From: Blastomyces gilchristii SLH14081 | Lineage: Eukaryota; Ascomycota; Eurotiomycetes; Onygenales; Ajellomycetaceae | NCBI RefSeq assembly: GCF_000003855.2 | Contig: NW_003101679.1 | Span: forward strand, 1,581,037 to 1,645,036 | Direction of reading: 5' to 3' | Length of the DNA stretch: 64,000 nt | Shown: one piece after another, positions 54,601 to 64,000 of the stretch | Layout: every line of letters begins with the position of its first letter | How positions within the stretch are numbered: position 1 is the first letter of the stretch | Notes under the pieces: model-generated | What the model was told of the DNA's origin: nothing | The model's database searches: none | The model's input: the letters and a program-made list of their open reading frames with translations, nothing else | Made by a program: the position numbers and the translations under genes

Positions 54601-57300
54601 TTCAAAGCATTCTTCAGAATGCGCGGATGCAATTCATACAACAGATAAAATGATGAATGCTTGAAGACTGCATGCTGCTGAATTTGTGTGATTAATAGTG
54701 TCTGACTGAGATATTCATTTCATAATCTTGTAGACTTACTCACTAGATATTTTATCAGCATGTTGCCCAGGATTTCATTCAAGTGTTTCATCTTCTCATT
54801 CATTTGTGAGTGATATGATGTTGTTCTATAATGTCTTATCTGTAACTGGCTCATAAAATGCCTCACTGCTTCTTCTATGAGATTCACATCATTATCAGTT
54901 AGAATCTCATATGATATTTCATAGTTGACATAGATCTTATTATGTAGAAATTTCATCATCATCTTCTCTATCATCTCTGAAACTGCTTTCATAACTGGTC
55001 AGCCAGTAGTGTAGTCAATAGCAGTGATTATTCAATAATTTTTATTTAATATTCATAGTAATATGTCTATGAGATTCATCTCTCATTATTTGAATGATTA
55101 TATTGTACATTTCATCTGATGTTACACTTTCTTACATTTTAATTCTTTTCTAGATTCTTTGATAACCTGACAATTCAGGCACTTGTGAGTGTACATCTGA
55201 ATGTTCTCAGTCATGCTTGATCAGTACACTCTTGATTTAAATACACTCATGAGTTCAGAGCTTTCTAAGTGACTGAATTCCTTGTGCATGTGAGTCATTA
55301 AGTTGTGTCTAAATGAATGTTTCAGATAGAGAGCTTTTATATATTCTAGATTATAATAAAGCATAACATCATTTTTCAATTTTCTCAGCTTGAAGTTCAG
55401 AAGCATCTCTTCTATCACTTTTATAAGATGCTTGTTATTCAACATCTTGTCATTCTTCAAGTAAGAGATTATTGTGTTCACTCATTCAGATTTCTTGTAT
55501 TCTCTTAGTATATTTAATATGAACTTTTCTTGTATCTGATTTACAGAACTCTCATTCATGAAATCAGGTCTGTGACTGATTGCATCAGATATCACAGTAT
55601 CTGATTTCTTTCAGTATTTAATATGAAGATTGTACACTTGAAACTCTGAGATTCAACATGCTAAGTGTTTGAAGAGTTTCATTGTTGATTGCAGATAGAT
55701 GAGACTTTTATGATTTATAATTACTATTATTATATATCTGTTATTAATATATCTATCTTATAACATCAGTGCATGCTTGATCACTAGCAATTCCTTTTCA
55801 TATACTGAGTAATTGAGCTCAGTGCCTGATAGTTTTCTACTATTGTACATTACTGAGTGCAGCTTGCTGTTCTTACTCATCTGCAGAAGAGTGTCTCTGA
55901 TAGGTCATTCAGATGCATCTGTCTTGATATAGAAAGATTTATCATGATCTGATTGAATAAGCACTGAGAATATTATTACATATTCTCTCAGTGTAAGAAA
56001 GACCTCTTCACATGCAGCATTTCAGATAATTGACTGAAACTTCTTCTTTCACAGATTAGTATCTGTTTCTCTTAAGAAATCTGAGAGTGATGTAGCTATT
56101 TATGTGAAATCCTTGATGAATCTGCAGTAGTATGAGATCAATTCAAGAAATTGTTGTACATGATGTATGTTTCTCAGCTGTGACTAATTCACTATGACAT
56201 TCAATTTCTCTGAGATAAGGTGTATACAGCTATCATTTATCACATGTTTCATGAACTTCAACTCTTCTGTTTCAAACACACACTTGATTAGTTTGATATA
56301 GAGCTTATACTCTGTCAGAGTTATAAGCACTTTATCAAGATACTTCAGATATTCATCATATGAGTTTGAGAAGACTAGAATGTCATTCAGATATATGAGA
56401 TATAAGGTTTCATTCTGTTTATAAAGAATTATATTCATGATTATTTGAAAGATGATGAGTGTATTTATCAGACTGAATAATATTATCAGGAATTCAAACT
56501 TCTTTCATTGTGTATTAAACACTGTTCATAGTACTGACAGTTCATCTATAGAGATCTGCCAGTATTCTGAGAGAAGATCAATCTTTGATAGATATCAGGT
56601 GTTTCTGACTGTATTCAACTGTTGTTGAATCTGTGACAGTGAATATTCATTCTTGATTATAAGCTTGTTGAGTGCTTGATAATTAATACACATTCATCAC
56701 TCTTCACTTGCCTTTTTCATGAATAGAACTGGGAAGCCCCACGCACTTGATGAGAATTATATGAGATTATATTCTAGAAGGTCTGTGATCTGACACTTCT
56801 GTTCTTCAAGATACATTTGTAACAGAGAGTACACATTTTAATTGACTGATTTCACATCCTCTGTATCAATCTCATGTATGAATCCTTGTTCTGGTGATAA
56901 TTCTGATGAAAGATCTGTTTGAAAGATCTTCTCATACTTCTTCAGAAGTTTCTTTATACACTTATTCTTCTGTATATTCTTTATCTTGATTTTCTCTGCT
57001 TTTAGATTCTGTATCATATACAGAATGCTTTCAGATGAGGTCTTGCAAATTATTCTCTTTACTTATTAATATGTAAGCAGATTTAACTCTTCTATATCAG
57101 AGATGTGAAATGTCCTTCTCATATCAGTTGATAGAATTGTATGAACTGTTTTCTTCTTATTAATTAACTGCATATAACATGTACATCATTGAATCTGTGA
57201 ATTGAACCTTTAAAATTAATTGAGTCTGAGAATAAGATTGTATTCCATGTTCTGCAGCTCTCACACTCAGATATAGCAAGATCATTCTCTGAAGTGCAAG
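54601..57300 (-). pseudogene. gypsy-3 Pol: RT, RNase H, integrase
   Basis: Minus strand. RT palm: the open piece 56438-56184 reads YLIYLNDILVFSNSYDEYLKYLDKVL, with YLND for YLDD. RNase H spans about 55600-55950. The integrase zinc-binding HHCC lies at about 55330-55140: HMHKEFSH, then KCLNCQ with C-X2-C at 55181-55170. The core shows IITAIDYTTGWPVMKAVSEM across 55030-54970, and 54992-54720 reads YEILTDND...TTSYHSQMNEKMKHLNEIL, the DDE region with the last catalytic Glu changed to Lys (NEKMKH for N-G-x-x-E-x). Pro-to-Ser, Gly-to-Glu and Val-to-Met differences from the family show the CC, GG and CG transitions directly. Confidence 0.87.
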
Positions 57301-57599
57301 GGAACTCTTACTCTTACACGTGATACTAAATATCAGTTATCAGACAATCTTATACATCAGAAATTCTCTACTCAGTGAATCTCTTTTAGTCTTTGAATTA
57401 TATAATTATTAATATATTATATAGAAGCTTCTGTGTCTACTAACACTTTTACAGTCATCTCTCAATTCTTACTCAAGTGCTCTCTATACATTAACATTTC
57501 AAGTCTCAAGGCATTGAGATGAGTGTCTGCTTTATTCTTATCTGTATCTCAGTCAGAAGCCTGCTTTCTCTCTGTATTCACAGAATTCAGCAGATCATC

Positions 57600-58921
57600 T
57601 AATACAGGCATCTCTTTCACTTTGAAGACTTTTCATAGAATATCAGTGAGTGTCTCTGAGCTCACTGATTCTGCTAGTTTTTTAACTCTCTTGACTGTGC
57701 ATGCTGTGTGCAATCTTTTGCATCATGATTTTGATATCTGCAGTTAAAGCAAGCTTGATACTCATAATATCAAGATTTTCACTCAGAGAATCTCTTTTTC
57801 AGAGAATTCAGTGCTTTAGTAATAGTATTCAAATCTAGATTCATCATATCTGAGTGTGTAGCTTGTATTATAGAAGTCTGATTATCTGTTCTCTGCTGAG
57901 ACATACTTGATTGCAGTATTTTCTGTTATAATTGACTCACTTGTTTCTGTATAATGAGAATATTATATACTTCTTTCACTGTGTCTGATTATAAGGTTAA
58001 GCATTTTTATTTCACTCTCAACTCAGATGTAAGATCATGAATGAAGATTTATAAACAGAAAGATGTTGAAAGCTCTTCATTTAACATGAGATAGTGAAAG
58101 CTGAAGTGTGTGAAGTATAATATAAGATTACTTACTTATCTACACTCAGTGAAGTATTCATAATGCTTGTCTCACATGTTCACTTTCTCAAAGTTGTGTA
58201 AGATTTATTTGAAAAACTCATTTCATGTTTGTAAGAATGAATATCACTCTACATCTGTAAGATTCATCTTTTCATCAGTTATTTATAATAACTTCACTTT
58301 TCTGTGTAGAAACATAGCAGATCTTAAGACTTGTTGAAATTCTGTTAACTATCTGTCTGTAAGTTCACATTCAATTAAATAATATGATTGCATCTGACTT
58401 AGTCAGCTGATTACAGCATTATTTTTTCAGTTACTATTAAAGCTTAATAGCTTCAGCAGATCTTCTGACTTGATATATTTCATACTTGAATTCTCATCCT
58501 GCACAGCGGTCTCAGATGATGTGTACACTTCTGAAGAGATTGTAAATAATTATGATGAGATCTTCAGGTTCAGTGTGATTGTCTATCTGTATAAATGTTC
58601 AATTTCTCACTGCAGATCTACAACCTGGTTTTCTCTATTCTTATTAATAATGATAATTGCATTGATGAAGCTCTTCATAGTGAATGCTTGATTTGCAGTG
58701 AATATCAATTGTTACTTGACTTTCATCTCAGTCTGTCACTGTGTACACAAGGCCTCAATCTCATTTAGAATTCTTATATATATATGAAGTTTCACTTTCA
58801 GTTCAGTGATCTCAGCTGCTTTTCTTACTGCTTTAAGTAAATTCTCTGAAAGATTCTGTATATCTTTCAGTTCAGATAGCAGAGAAGAGTATTGTTTATA
58901 TTGACTAGAGAAGATGTTCAT
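57600..58921 (-). pseudogene. gypsy-3 Gag
   Basis: Minus strand. A clean N-terminal piece at 58921-58736 (MNIFSSQYKQYSSLLSELKD) is helical and charged. The nucleocapsid knuckle at 57751-57710 reads CFNCRYQNHDAKDC, a complete CX2CX4HX4C. Between them the retrotransposon-gag core (about 58000-58500) is broken by stops. Gag would coat the RNA. The distance between knuckle and RT leaves room for a protease near 57100-57400. Confidence 0.8.
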
Positions 58922-59352
58922 TTCAGTGATTTCTCATTGATTATATGATGTCTATTGTTATATCATTTTATTATTATATTGTTATATAATTATATTATTA
59001 TATGATTTCTGATTTCTGTTTTCTATTATCATTGTACAACTTCAGTGATGATCATTTCTCTTTTATTCTTCTAAGTAGAGAGTGATCTTCTTTGAATCTG
59101 ATTCACTGCTTACATTTTCTTTCTCACACCTCATCTGTTCATATATATGATATTCACCTGAGTGTGGAGTTTTTCTTCAACAAGCAGAGCAGTATCAATC
59201 AGATGCTCTTTCACTCACTGCTTCTTTATATACTATCTTTTGAGATGTTTTAGAATCACACTAACATGATAACTACAAATTGCTTTGTAGATGAAATTAT
59301 CACACTCTGAAGAAGCCTGTGCTTCTCACTGGTTTTTAAACATGCTATCAGA
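58922..59352 (-). other. gypsy-3 leader
   Basis: AT-rich leader between Gag start and 5' LTR; includes TATTATATTG-type repeats at 58960-59000. No primer-binding site recognised. Confidence 0.45.
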
Positions 59353-59519
59353 TGTGATTCAAAGGTTGCTTGAGTCAGTGTATAATTACAGACATATGCC
59401 GGCTTCTTATATACAGTACACTAAATTAATTGATGGCCGCTATGGCCCCTTTACATTCGTAAGCAAGTTTGGAAGCGGCCGTGTTATTATCCGACGGTCG
59501 TACGTTCTTCCGAACCACA
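59353..59519 (-). repeat. 5' LTR of gypsy-3
   Basis: 167 bp. The right (outer) half is intact (TATCCGACGGTCGTACGTTC), the left (inner) half decayed (GTCAGTGTATAATTACAGAC). An open frame crosses it (59291-59542), but only because the LTR and hAT happen to lack stops there. Confidence 0.93.
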
Positions 59520-59523
59520 ATTC

Positions 59524-60560
59524 AGAGTTTTCAATTGATTAAAGAGAAAGATTCAGAAATATATATATATAAAGTAATTATTCATGAAAGTTATCAGATG
59601 AGAGTTATGAAATCAGAGTACTGATATATGATTATTTTCATATAATTTTCTTCAAATTAGAAAGTTAGTATTATTAAAAATTGTTATCTGATAGAGTAAC
59701 TTATCAGCTTAGTAGTAATTTTCTGATTATTTTTCTTTTATTATCTGCATTCTGATAACTTCAGATGTTGAGAAATTTTATCAGAGTTATAATCAGTTTA
59801 TAATGAATGTTTCTGAATAAAGTTGTAGTGATTATAGTAGAGAGATGACTCTTCAGTAATCTATAATACAATCTGTTGATAATTATTTCATAGTTTATCT
59901 TGATATTTGTGTTGAGTTTTTCATAAATTTTGTGACCTGAAATCAGATGTGATGAATGAAGTAATTATTCATTATAATTGAAAGAGAGTATTCTGTGTTA
60001 AATTATAAATAATATAGACTTTGTAATTTACAGTAATTTCTTAAAGAGTTCATAGATCTTCAATAGAAGTGAAAGAAGTGAAAGAAGTGAATTCAGAAGA
60101 TATAATGAAGATTTGAGAAAGATGATAATTTATTTTTAATAAAAATAATAACTGATTACTGATGTGTGTAAGAAGAATTATTATAGAAGAAAATAATCTT
60201 CTTTCTTAGCTTAGTTATAATTTTAGTACTAACTCAGATTGAATATCATCAATGTATAAAAGTAAATAAACAATCTTGATTAATCTCTGTTATATTTCTT
60301 AAAATATATTAATATTGTGAAAGAGAGTGTTATCAAATTGCATTATCAGATAATATCATTAAAAATATATTAATATTGTGAATATTAATGTTGAAAAAAT
60401 ATTAATACTTATATATTATAGTGATTTATGAATTATAATAGTTAAATATATATATATATATTATTCCTGACATTGATTACAACTTGTACAATAATTTTTA
60501 AAAACTCAAAATTAATTTCAATTATTAATAATTATGAACTTATAACTAACTAATATAAAA
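59524..60560 (-). pseudogene. hAT transposase N-terminal part with BED finger region (copy 2)
   Basis: Minus-strand counterpart of 36081-37150. The BED-type finger lies near 59730-59820, the motif-bearing intron near 59640-59700, and the upstream (AT)n spacer near 60440-60465. Decayed, with Tyr/stop at some Cys and Trp positions. Confidence 0.7.
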
Positions 60561-61393
60561 AGAAAAAAACTTTTTCTACTTATTATCTTTCTTCTCTTTC
60601 TCATTCTTCTTATCATTCTTTATAATTTACTTCTCATTATTCTTCTTCTTCTTCTTCTCATCTGAGATAATAATTATCTCAAAATCTCTCTTCACTGCCT
60701 TCTCAGAGAAGAGTTCTCACTGCTTCTCTTCAGTCAGATTAATCTGTGTCTCAAAATCCTGCATTTTCTGATCTGCTGTCTCAGGTTTCATCTCAGTAAT
60801 AAGCAGATTGACATGCTCAGAGATCAGAGCTGTCTTCTCAATATTCTGAATTATGAAGTGCATTCAAGACTTGAACAAGGTCTTAATTCTCTTCTTCTCT
60901 GTCAGCTTCTGCTAATCAATTAGAGAACAGAAGTGTTATTAAAAATTATTATCTCTTAATTAATAAAAAACTTATCAGTTTTGACTTCTTTATCTCTTAC
61001 TTTAATACTCTCTCAATCTTCTTCTACTACTGCTTATTTACAGTAATACTCTTCTTCTCTCTCTCTCTCTTTATCTTGATCTTAAATTATTCTCAGAACT
61101 TCTTCTGATCTCATCACTACTGTATGAGACTCTCTACTATCTTCTTTTTCAATCTCTCACAGGTGATGTTATCTGTATTATTTCTATACTTAGTTCAGTC
61201 TAAATCTATCAGAAGTGTTACTTAACATCATTATTATTCTACTCTCTTACAAAGCCTCTTCAAGGTATTATAACATGTCTTATAATCTATCTTCTCTTGC
61301 TTAAACATCTTCTTCTTCTCTCTCTTTAATCTGTGACAGTACTCACGCGCCTTGATAGTCTACAGAACTGTAGAATATTTGAAGAGAAATGAC
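60561..61393 (-). pseudogene. Second hAT ORF, unknown lysine-rich protein (copy 2)
   Basis: Minus-strand copy of 35260-36080: ATG near 61393 gives MSFLFKYSTVLQTIKAREYCHRLKREKKKMFK-like sequence (only the first residues differ from copy 1), keeping an ACGCGCC stretch at about 61346 that is AAGGCACATG in copy 1. The C-terminal Lys/Glu-rich tail lies near 60590-60680. Presence at the same place in both copies shows that it belongs to the transposon. Function unknown. Confidence 0.5.
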
Positions 61394-61453
61394 ATGATTA
61401 ATTTCAGTGAGTGTTGAAGAGAGGTAAAGGCAGAAGAGATGATCAGAAATAAT

Positions 61454-61595
61454 GTAATAATGATAATAATGATGATAATAATGATGATGATGATGATAAT
61501 AATAATGATGATGATAATAATAATAATGATAGTGATAGTAATGATGATGATAATGATAATAATGATGATAATGATGATAATGATAATAATGAAAG
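61454..61595. repeat. (GAT/AAT)n microsatellite in hAT copy 2
   Basis: About 140 bp of mixed GAT and AAT units, against about 58 bp in copy 1. Frames through it give Tyr/His- or Ser/Leu-only peptides, which are translation artefacts. Confidence 0.92.
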
Positions 61596-62696
61596 AGAGA
61601 GTGCATTGAAATATATTACTGACTTATCAAATATAGAGAGACTCAAAGAAAATATTAACAGCTTTCAGAGATATACAGAAACAGCTACAGTGTTATATAG
61701 CAACATTATCTTTATTCAATACATGCACTGTTGATATTCTTTGTATACAGTTATCATATAATCTGTATCAGAGATACATGCAGAAAACAGATCTTTATTA
61801 CTAGAGTGAATAATTACAGCAATTCTCTGTTTTTATATTATAAAGATAAGTTATTCTCATTTCTTTCTTCTCTCTTTGCTCTTCTTCAATTAATCACTAA
61901 TTTCAAACTGATATGAAAACTATTAAAACACTCTCAGAAACTCTCAAATTGAAGAGTATAAACTAATCAAATTTTAAATACAGAAGAAATTAAATTATCT
62001 TCTACAGATTCAATTACTCACTCTTCTGTCATATAAAACAGCAGTCATGTCTTCCCTTCTCTTCTCTCAATCAAATGAAACCTGGCCTGTGAAAAGTAAG
62101 TATCACATCAGATCATAATGATCAACACAGTCTCAGTACACAGAGCTGTATATATGCAGTGTATACTGAACTGAGAGACTGTGTGAGTTACAAACCAGTG
62201 ACAGCATCTCAGAGAGAGTCATGTAGTATGAGAAAGTTACAACTCTCAGTTACATGTGCAGAGAATGAATCACTGCAGTAAGTGTATATGCATTGCATGA
62301 AAGTAATGCTTTTTGATAATACTCAGTCTCTGATATTATGAAAATAGAGTCTCTCTGTGAGATTCATTTTTATCAGAAGTCAGAAGATCTTATATTCTTC
62401 AAGATCATCTTCACACATCTTGTCTATAAAATTGATGAAGAGAATCATTGATTTCAGTGTTCTGTTCTTGATATTATTCAAGTGACAGCAGAGTTCACTC
62501 TGATCACACTTTTTAAGTGTATATTTTCTAATTATTCACATTTATACTGATATATACTGATTATTTATTAGATAGTGTTAAGATAATAACTTATTATAAC
62601 TGTATTACTCTCACTGTGAGAGATACACAGTTAGTAATAAACATTGTGAAGACTCTGAAGAATGAGTATTTTAAGAATACTGCAGCTCTGCAATCT
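61596..62696. other. hAT copy 2 interior without recognisable gene
   Basis: Reverse counterpart of 34046-35150. One motif copy GTAATGCTTTTTGATAATAC at about 62306-62325. Confidence 0.55.
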
Positions 62697-62835
62697 TAAT
62701 TTTTTTTATTTTTATTTTTTCTTTTTTTCTTTTTCTTCTCTTTTTTTTTTCTTTTTCTTTTTTTTTGATTGTGATTTTTTCTTGTTTTTATTTTATTTTT
62801 TATTTTTTTGTTTTTTTTTGTATTTTATATTTTTT
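62697..62835. repeat. T-rich low-complexity tract in hAT copy 2
   Basis: About 140 bp, nearly pure T with a few A, C and G; homologous to the A-rich tract at 33941-34045 and longer. Confidence 0.9.
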
Positions 62836-63208
62836 TTATAATTAAAATTATATGAATTATGATCTATGTTTAGAAAAGTAATGATATTTGATAACACTCT
62901 CTGTTGAATTTTCAACAAATGAGTACTATATTATGATATTATGTAAGTGAGAAATGATTTCATAGTCTTATTTAATATCATTCTCAATAATGAGATCAGA
63001 ATGAAAATGTGACTAAGAATTCAAACATATTCTTTATCTGAGACTAGATTTTTATTTGAAAAGTGAATCTGAGATCTTTAATATTTGAAATAATGTGATT
63101 TGAAATCAATATAATGAACATAAATCATAATCAGAAGTAATGCTTTTAGATAATATAATAACTGTAAAGTTTGATTCTGGTCTCAGACACGGTCACACAA
63201 TCAGTCTA

Positions 63209-63225
63209 GTTACACAGTTAGTCTA
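63209..63225 (+). mobile_element. Terminal 17 bp of hAT MITE-A
   Basis: GTTACACAGTTAGTCTA: the missing terminus of the MITE at 39303-39799. Its first 8 bp, GTTACACA, are the hAT copy 2 target duplication, and it is followed by AGTGTATC (63226-63233), the complement of the MITE duplication GATACACT at 39800-39807. Confidence 0.88.
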
Positions 63226-63820
63226 AGTGTATCAGTAACAGGCTCTGCGGATATAGTTTTAAAATATTACTAATAATAAGATATTTTACTGAGATGTTTC
63301 ATTAAGAGTAGTAAAGTTCATAGATTTATCTTCTTTAAGAATACTTATTTCTCTATACTGTTTCTTAAAGTTCTTAACTAACTCTATCAAAGATATGACA
63401 TCTTTATCATATTAGATATTCTTAGCTCATACTTGTATATAATTTATATTAATAGCTAGATTTATATTTAAGAAGTCTTTTCTCAAATTGAACTGTTCAG
63501 CTATATCTGTCTTCTTAATATTATCTTTGATAATTGATCAGTTATTTAATCACTTCTCTATATCTCTATTTTTCAGTTCTTTGTAGAGATTATAATATCG
63601 GATTCTTACATTATTCTAATAGTTTATAGTTATAAGAGAGAGTTAATCTTGTAATAAGTAAATAATCTTCTTCATATTATCATTCTTACTATACACATGT
63701 TATAGCTCTGTGATATTCAGTAGTCTTTATATAATATCTCATATCTTTATCATATCTTCATTCAATTTCTTATATTTCATATATTTGATTTTTCACACAG
63801 TGATCTTGATATTATATAAG
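63226..63820 (-). pseudogene. Ty1/copia Gag region
   Basis: The minus frame reads RYYNLYKELKNRDIEK, then DNIKKTDIAEQFNLRKDFLNINLAININYIQ and VISLIELVKNFKKQYREISILKE, which has the arrangement of copia Gag proteins. Before the inversion it was continuous, apart from MITE-A, with the protease fragment at 39800-40887; the frame joins through SAEPVTDTL and SATILILQE. TGA and TAG stops interrupt it. Gag identity rests on position and composition. Confidence 0.55.
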
Positions 63821-64000
63821 CCCCGGTGGCCGAATGATTAATGCAGTCACCTGGTAGTGCCTTGGCATGAGAAATCAAGATATGTGAGTTTGAAACCTGC
63901 AGGAAATATATTAAATCCGGAACTTAAGTATCTCAGGTTTCTAATAAATACAGAGATGTATAAATTACTTCAATAAAATTACTCTATGTTCTGAGATGAG
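63821..64000 (+). mobile_element. SINE-2, partial at window edge
   Basis: CCCCGGTGGCCGAATGATTAATGC matches the SINE-1 head, and the body ATATTAAATCCGGAACTTAAGTATCTCAGG follows it to the window end. The box B region is decayed (GAGTTTGAAACCTGC). Inserted in the copia gag region; its 3' end is outside the window. Confidence 0.82.

Larger units (their letters stand above)
49955..59519 (-). mobile_element. gypsy-3: 9.6-kb Ty3/gypsy element with short LTRs
   Basis: Flanked by short LTRs (165 and 167 bp, TGTG...CACA) and ATTC. Minus-strand Gag with CCHC (57751-57710), RT, RNase H and integrase (to about 54600) are followed by about 4 kb of extra sequence before the 3' LTR, into which MITE-2 is inserted. 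Unrelated in sequence to LTR-A and gypsy-2. Confidence 0.9.
42187..63208 (-). mobile_element. hAT DNA transposon, copy 2, interrupted by two LTR retrotransposons
   Basis: Starts TAGACTGGCCGG and ends CACACAATCAGTCTA. Three parts (42187-43868, 49454-49954, 59520-63208) rejoin to about 5.87 kb, slightly longer than copy 1 mainly because of longer microsatellite and T-rich tracts. It is the inverse of copy 1. Transposase reads on the minus strand. The left flank GTGTGAAC and right flank GTTACACA do not match, the counterpart of the mismatch at copy 1. Confidence 0.9.

Noticed and set aside
61343..61646. Tyr/His-rich and Ser/Leu-rich ORFs
   Set aside because: They are translations of the GAT/AAT microsatellite in hAT copy 2.
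1..64000. Alternative genetic code with TGA read as Trp
   Set aside because: Many TGA codons stand at Trp positions, but TAA and TAG also interrupt the same frames, and comparison of copies shows TGG beside TGA at the same sites. Transition decay explains all three stops.

Overview
This 64 kb window is a gene-desert block of nested, mutation-degraded transposable elements, most likely from a filamentous ascomycete. The element families (chromodomain-bearing Ty3/gypsy, a Tad-like LINE, Ty1/copia, a hAT DNA transposon with non-autonomous derivatives, a tRNA-headed SINE) and the massive C-to-T / G-to-A decay point to a fungus with a RIP-like system. The mutated tracts almost lack CG and CC/GG dinucleotides but keep CA/TG, so tryptophan (TGG) codons became TGA and Gly, Pro and Trp nearly vanish from the surviving reading frames. 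No host gene was recognised. GC-poor, gypsy-rich, CpG-depleted isochores are known in some Onygenales, but the species cannot be fixed from this sequence.

Layout. 1-2159: 5' part of a minus-strand gypsy element (gypsy-1: Gag, leader and the outer edge of its 5' LTR). 2160-18770: one Tad-like LINE (plus strand: endonuclease, RT, RNase H, CCHC, (AAT)n tail), split by chromovirus LTR-A copy 1 (2901-9077, TSD CAGTT), a SINE (10297) and LTR-A copy 2 (11664-17426, TSD ATAAT). 18771-20705: unassigned AT-rich DNA with two tandem repeats and a GC-richer island. 20706-30984: a second chromovirus (gypsy-2, plus) carrying LTR-A copy 3 (21106-26842, TSD TTAAG). 30985-33568: 3' part of LTR-A copy 4, hit by a 5'-truncated LINE (31984-33445). 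33569-39302: hAT copy 1. 39303-42186: an inverted segment holding a hAT MITE, a Ty1/copia protease fragment, a truncated MITE and the LTR end of LTR-A copy 4. 42187-63208: hAT copy 2, split by LTR-A copy 5 (43869-49448, TSD ATCTT) and a third gypsy element (gypsy-3, 49955-59519, TSD ATTC) that itself carries a MITE. 63209-63820: the last 17 bp of the first MITE and a copia gag region; 63821-end: a second SINE.

Two observations stand out. First, the two full-length hAT copies lie in inverted orientation and have exchanged target-site duplications: GTTCACAC/TGTGTAAC flank one copy and GTGTGAAC/GTTACACA the other. Inverting 39303-42186 restores both 8-bp duplications, rejoins LTR-A copy 4 and rejoins a MITE whose two parts lie 24 kb apart. 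This is a footprint of homologous recombination between inverted transposons. Second, in every LTR element with both LTRs the mutation is dense inside and fades at the two outermost ends, so paired LTRs carry reciprocal intact and mutated halves. A recurrent GTAAYRC-based motif inside hAT introns and MITEs, and an ORF-rich antisense stretch with an intron-like signature inside gypsy-3, are further leads.

Functionally, LTR-A, gypsy-1/2/3, copia and the LINE once encoded their own Gag/reverse transcriptase machinery. The hAT encoded the transposase that presumably moved the 506-bp MITEs, which share its termini and 8-bp target duplications. The SINE presumably used LINE machinery. All coding regions seen here are broken.
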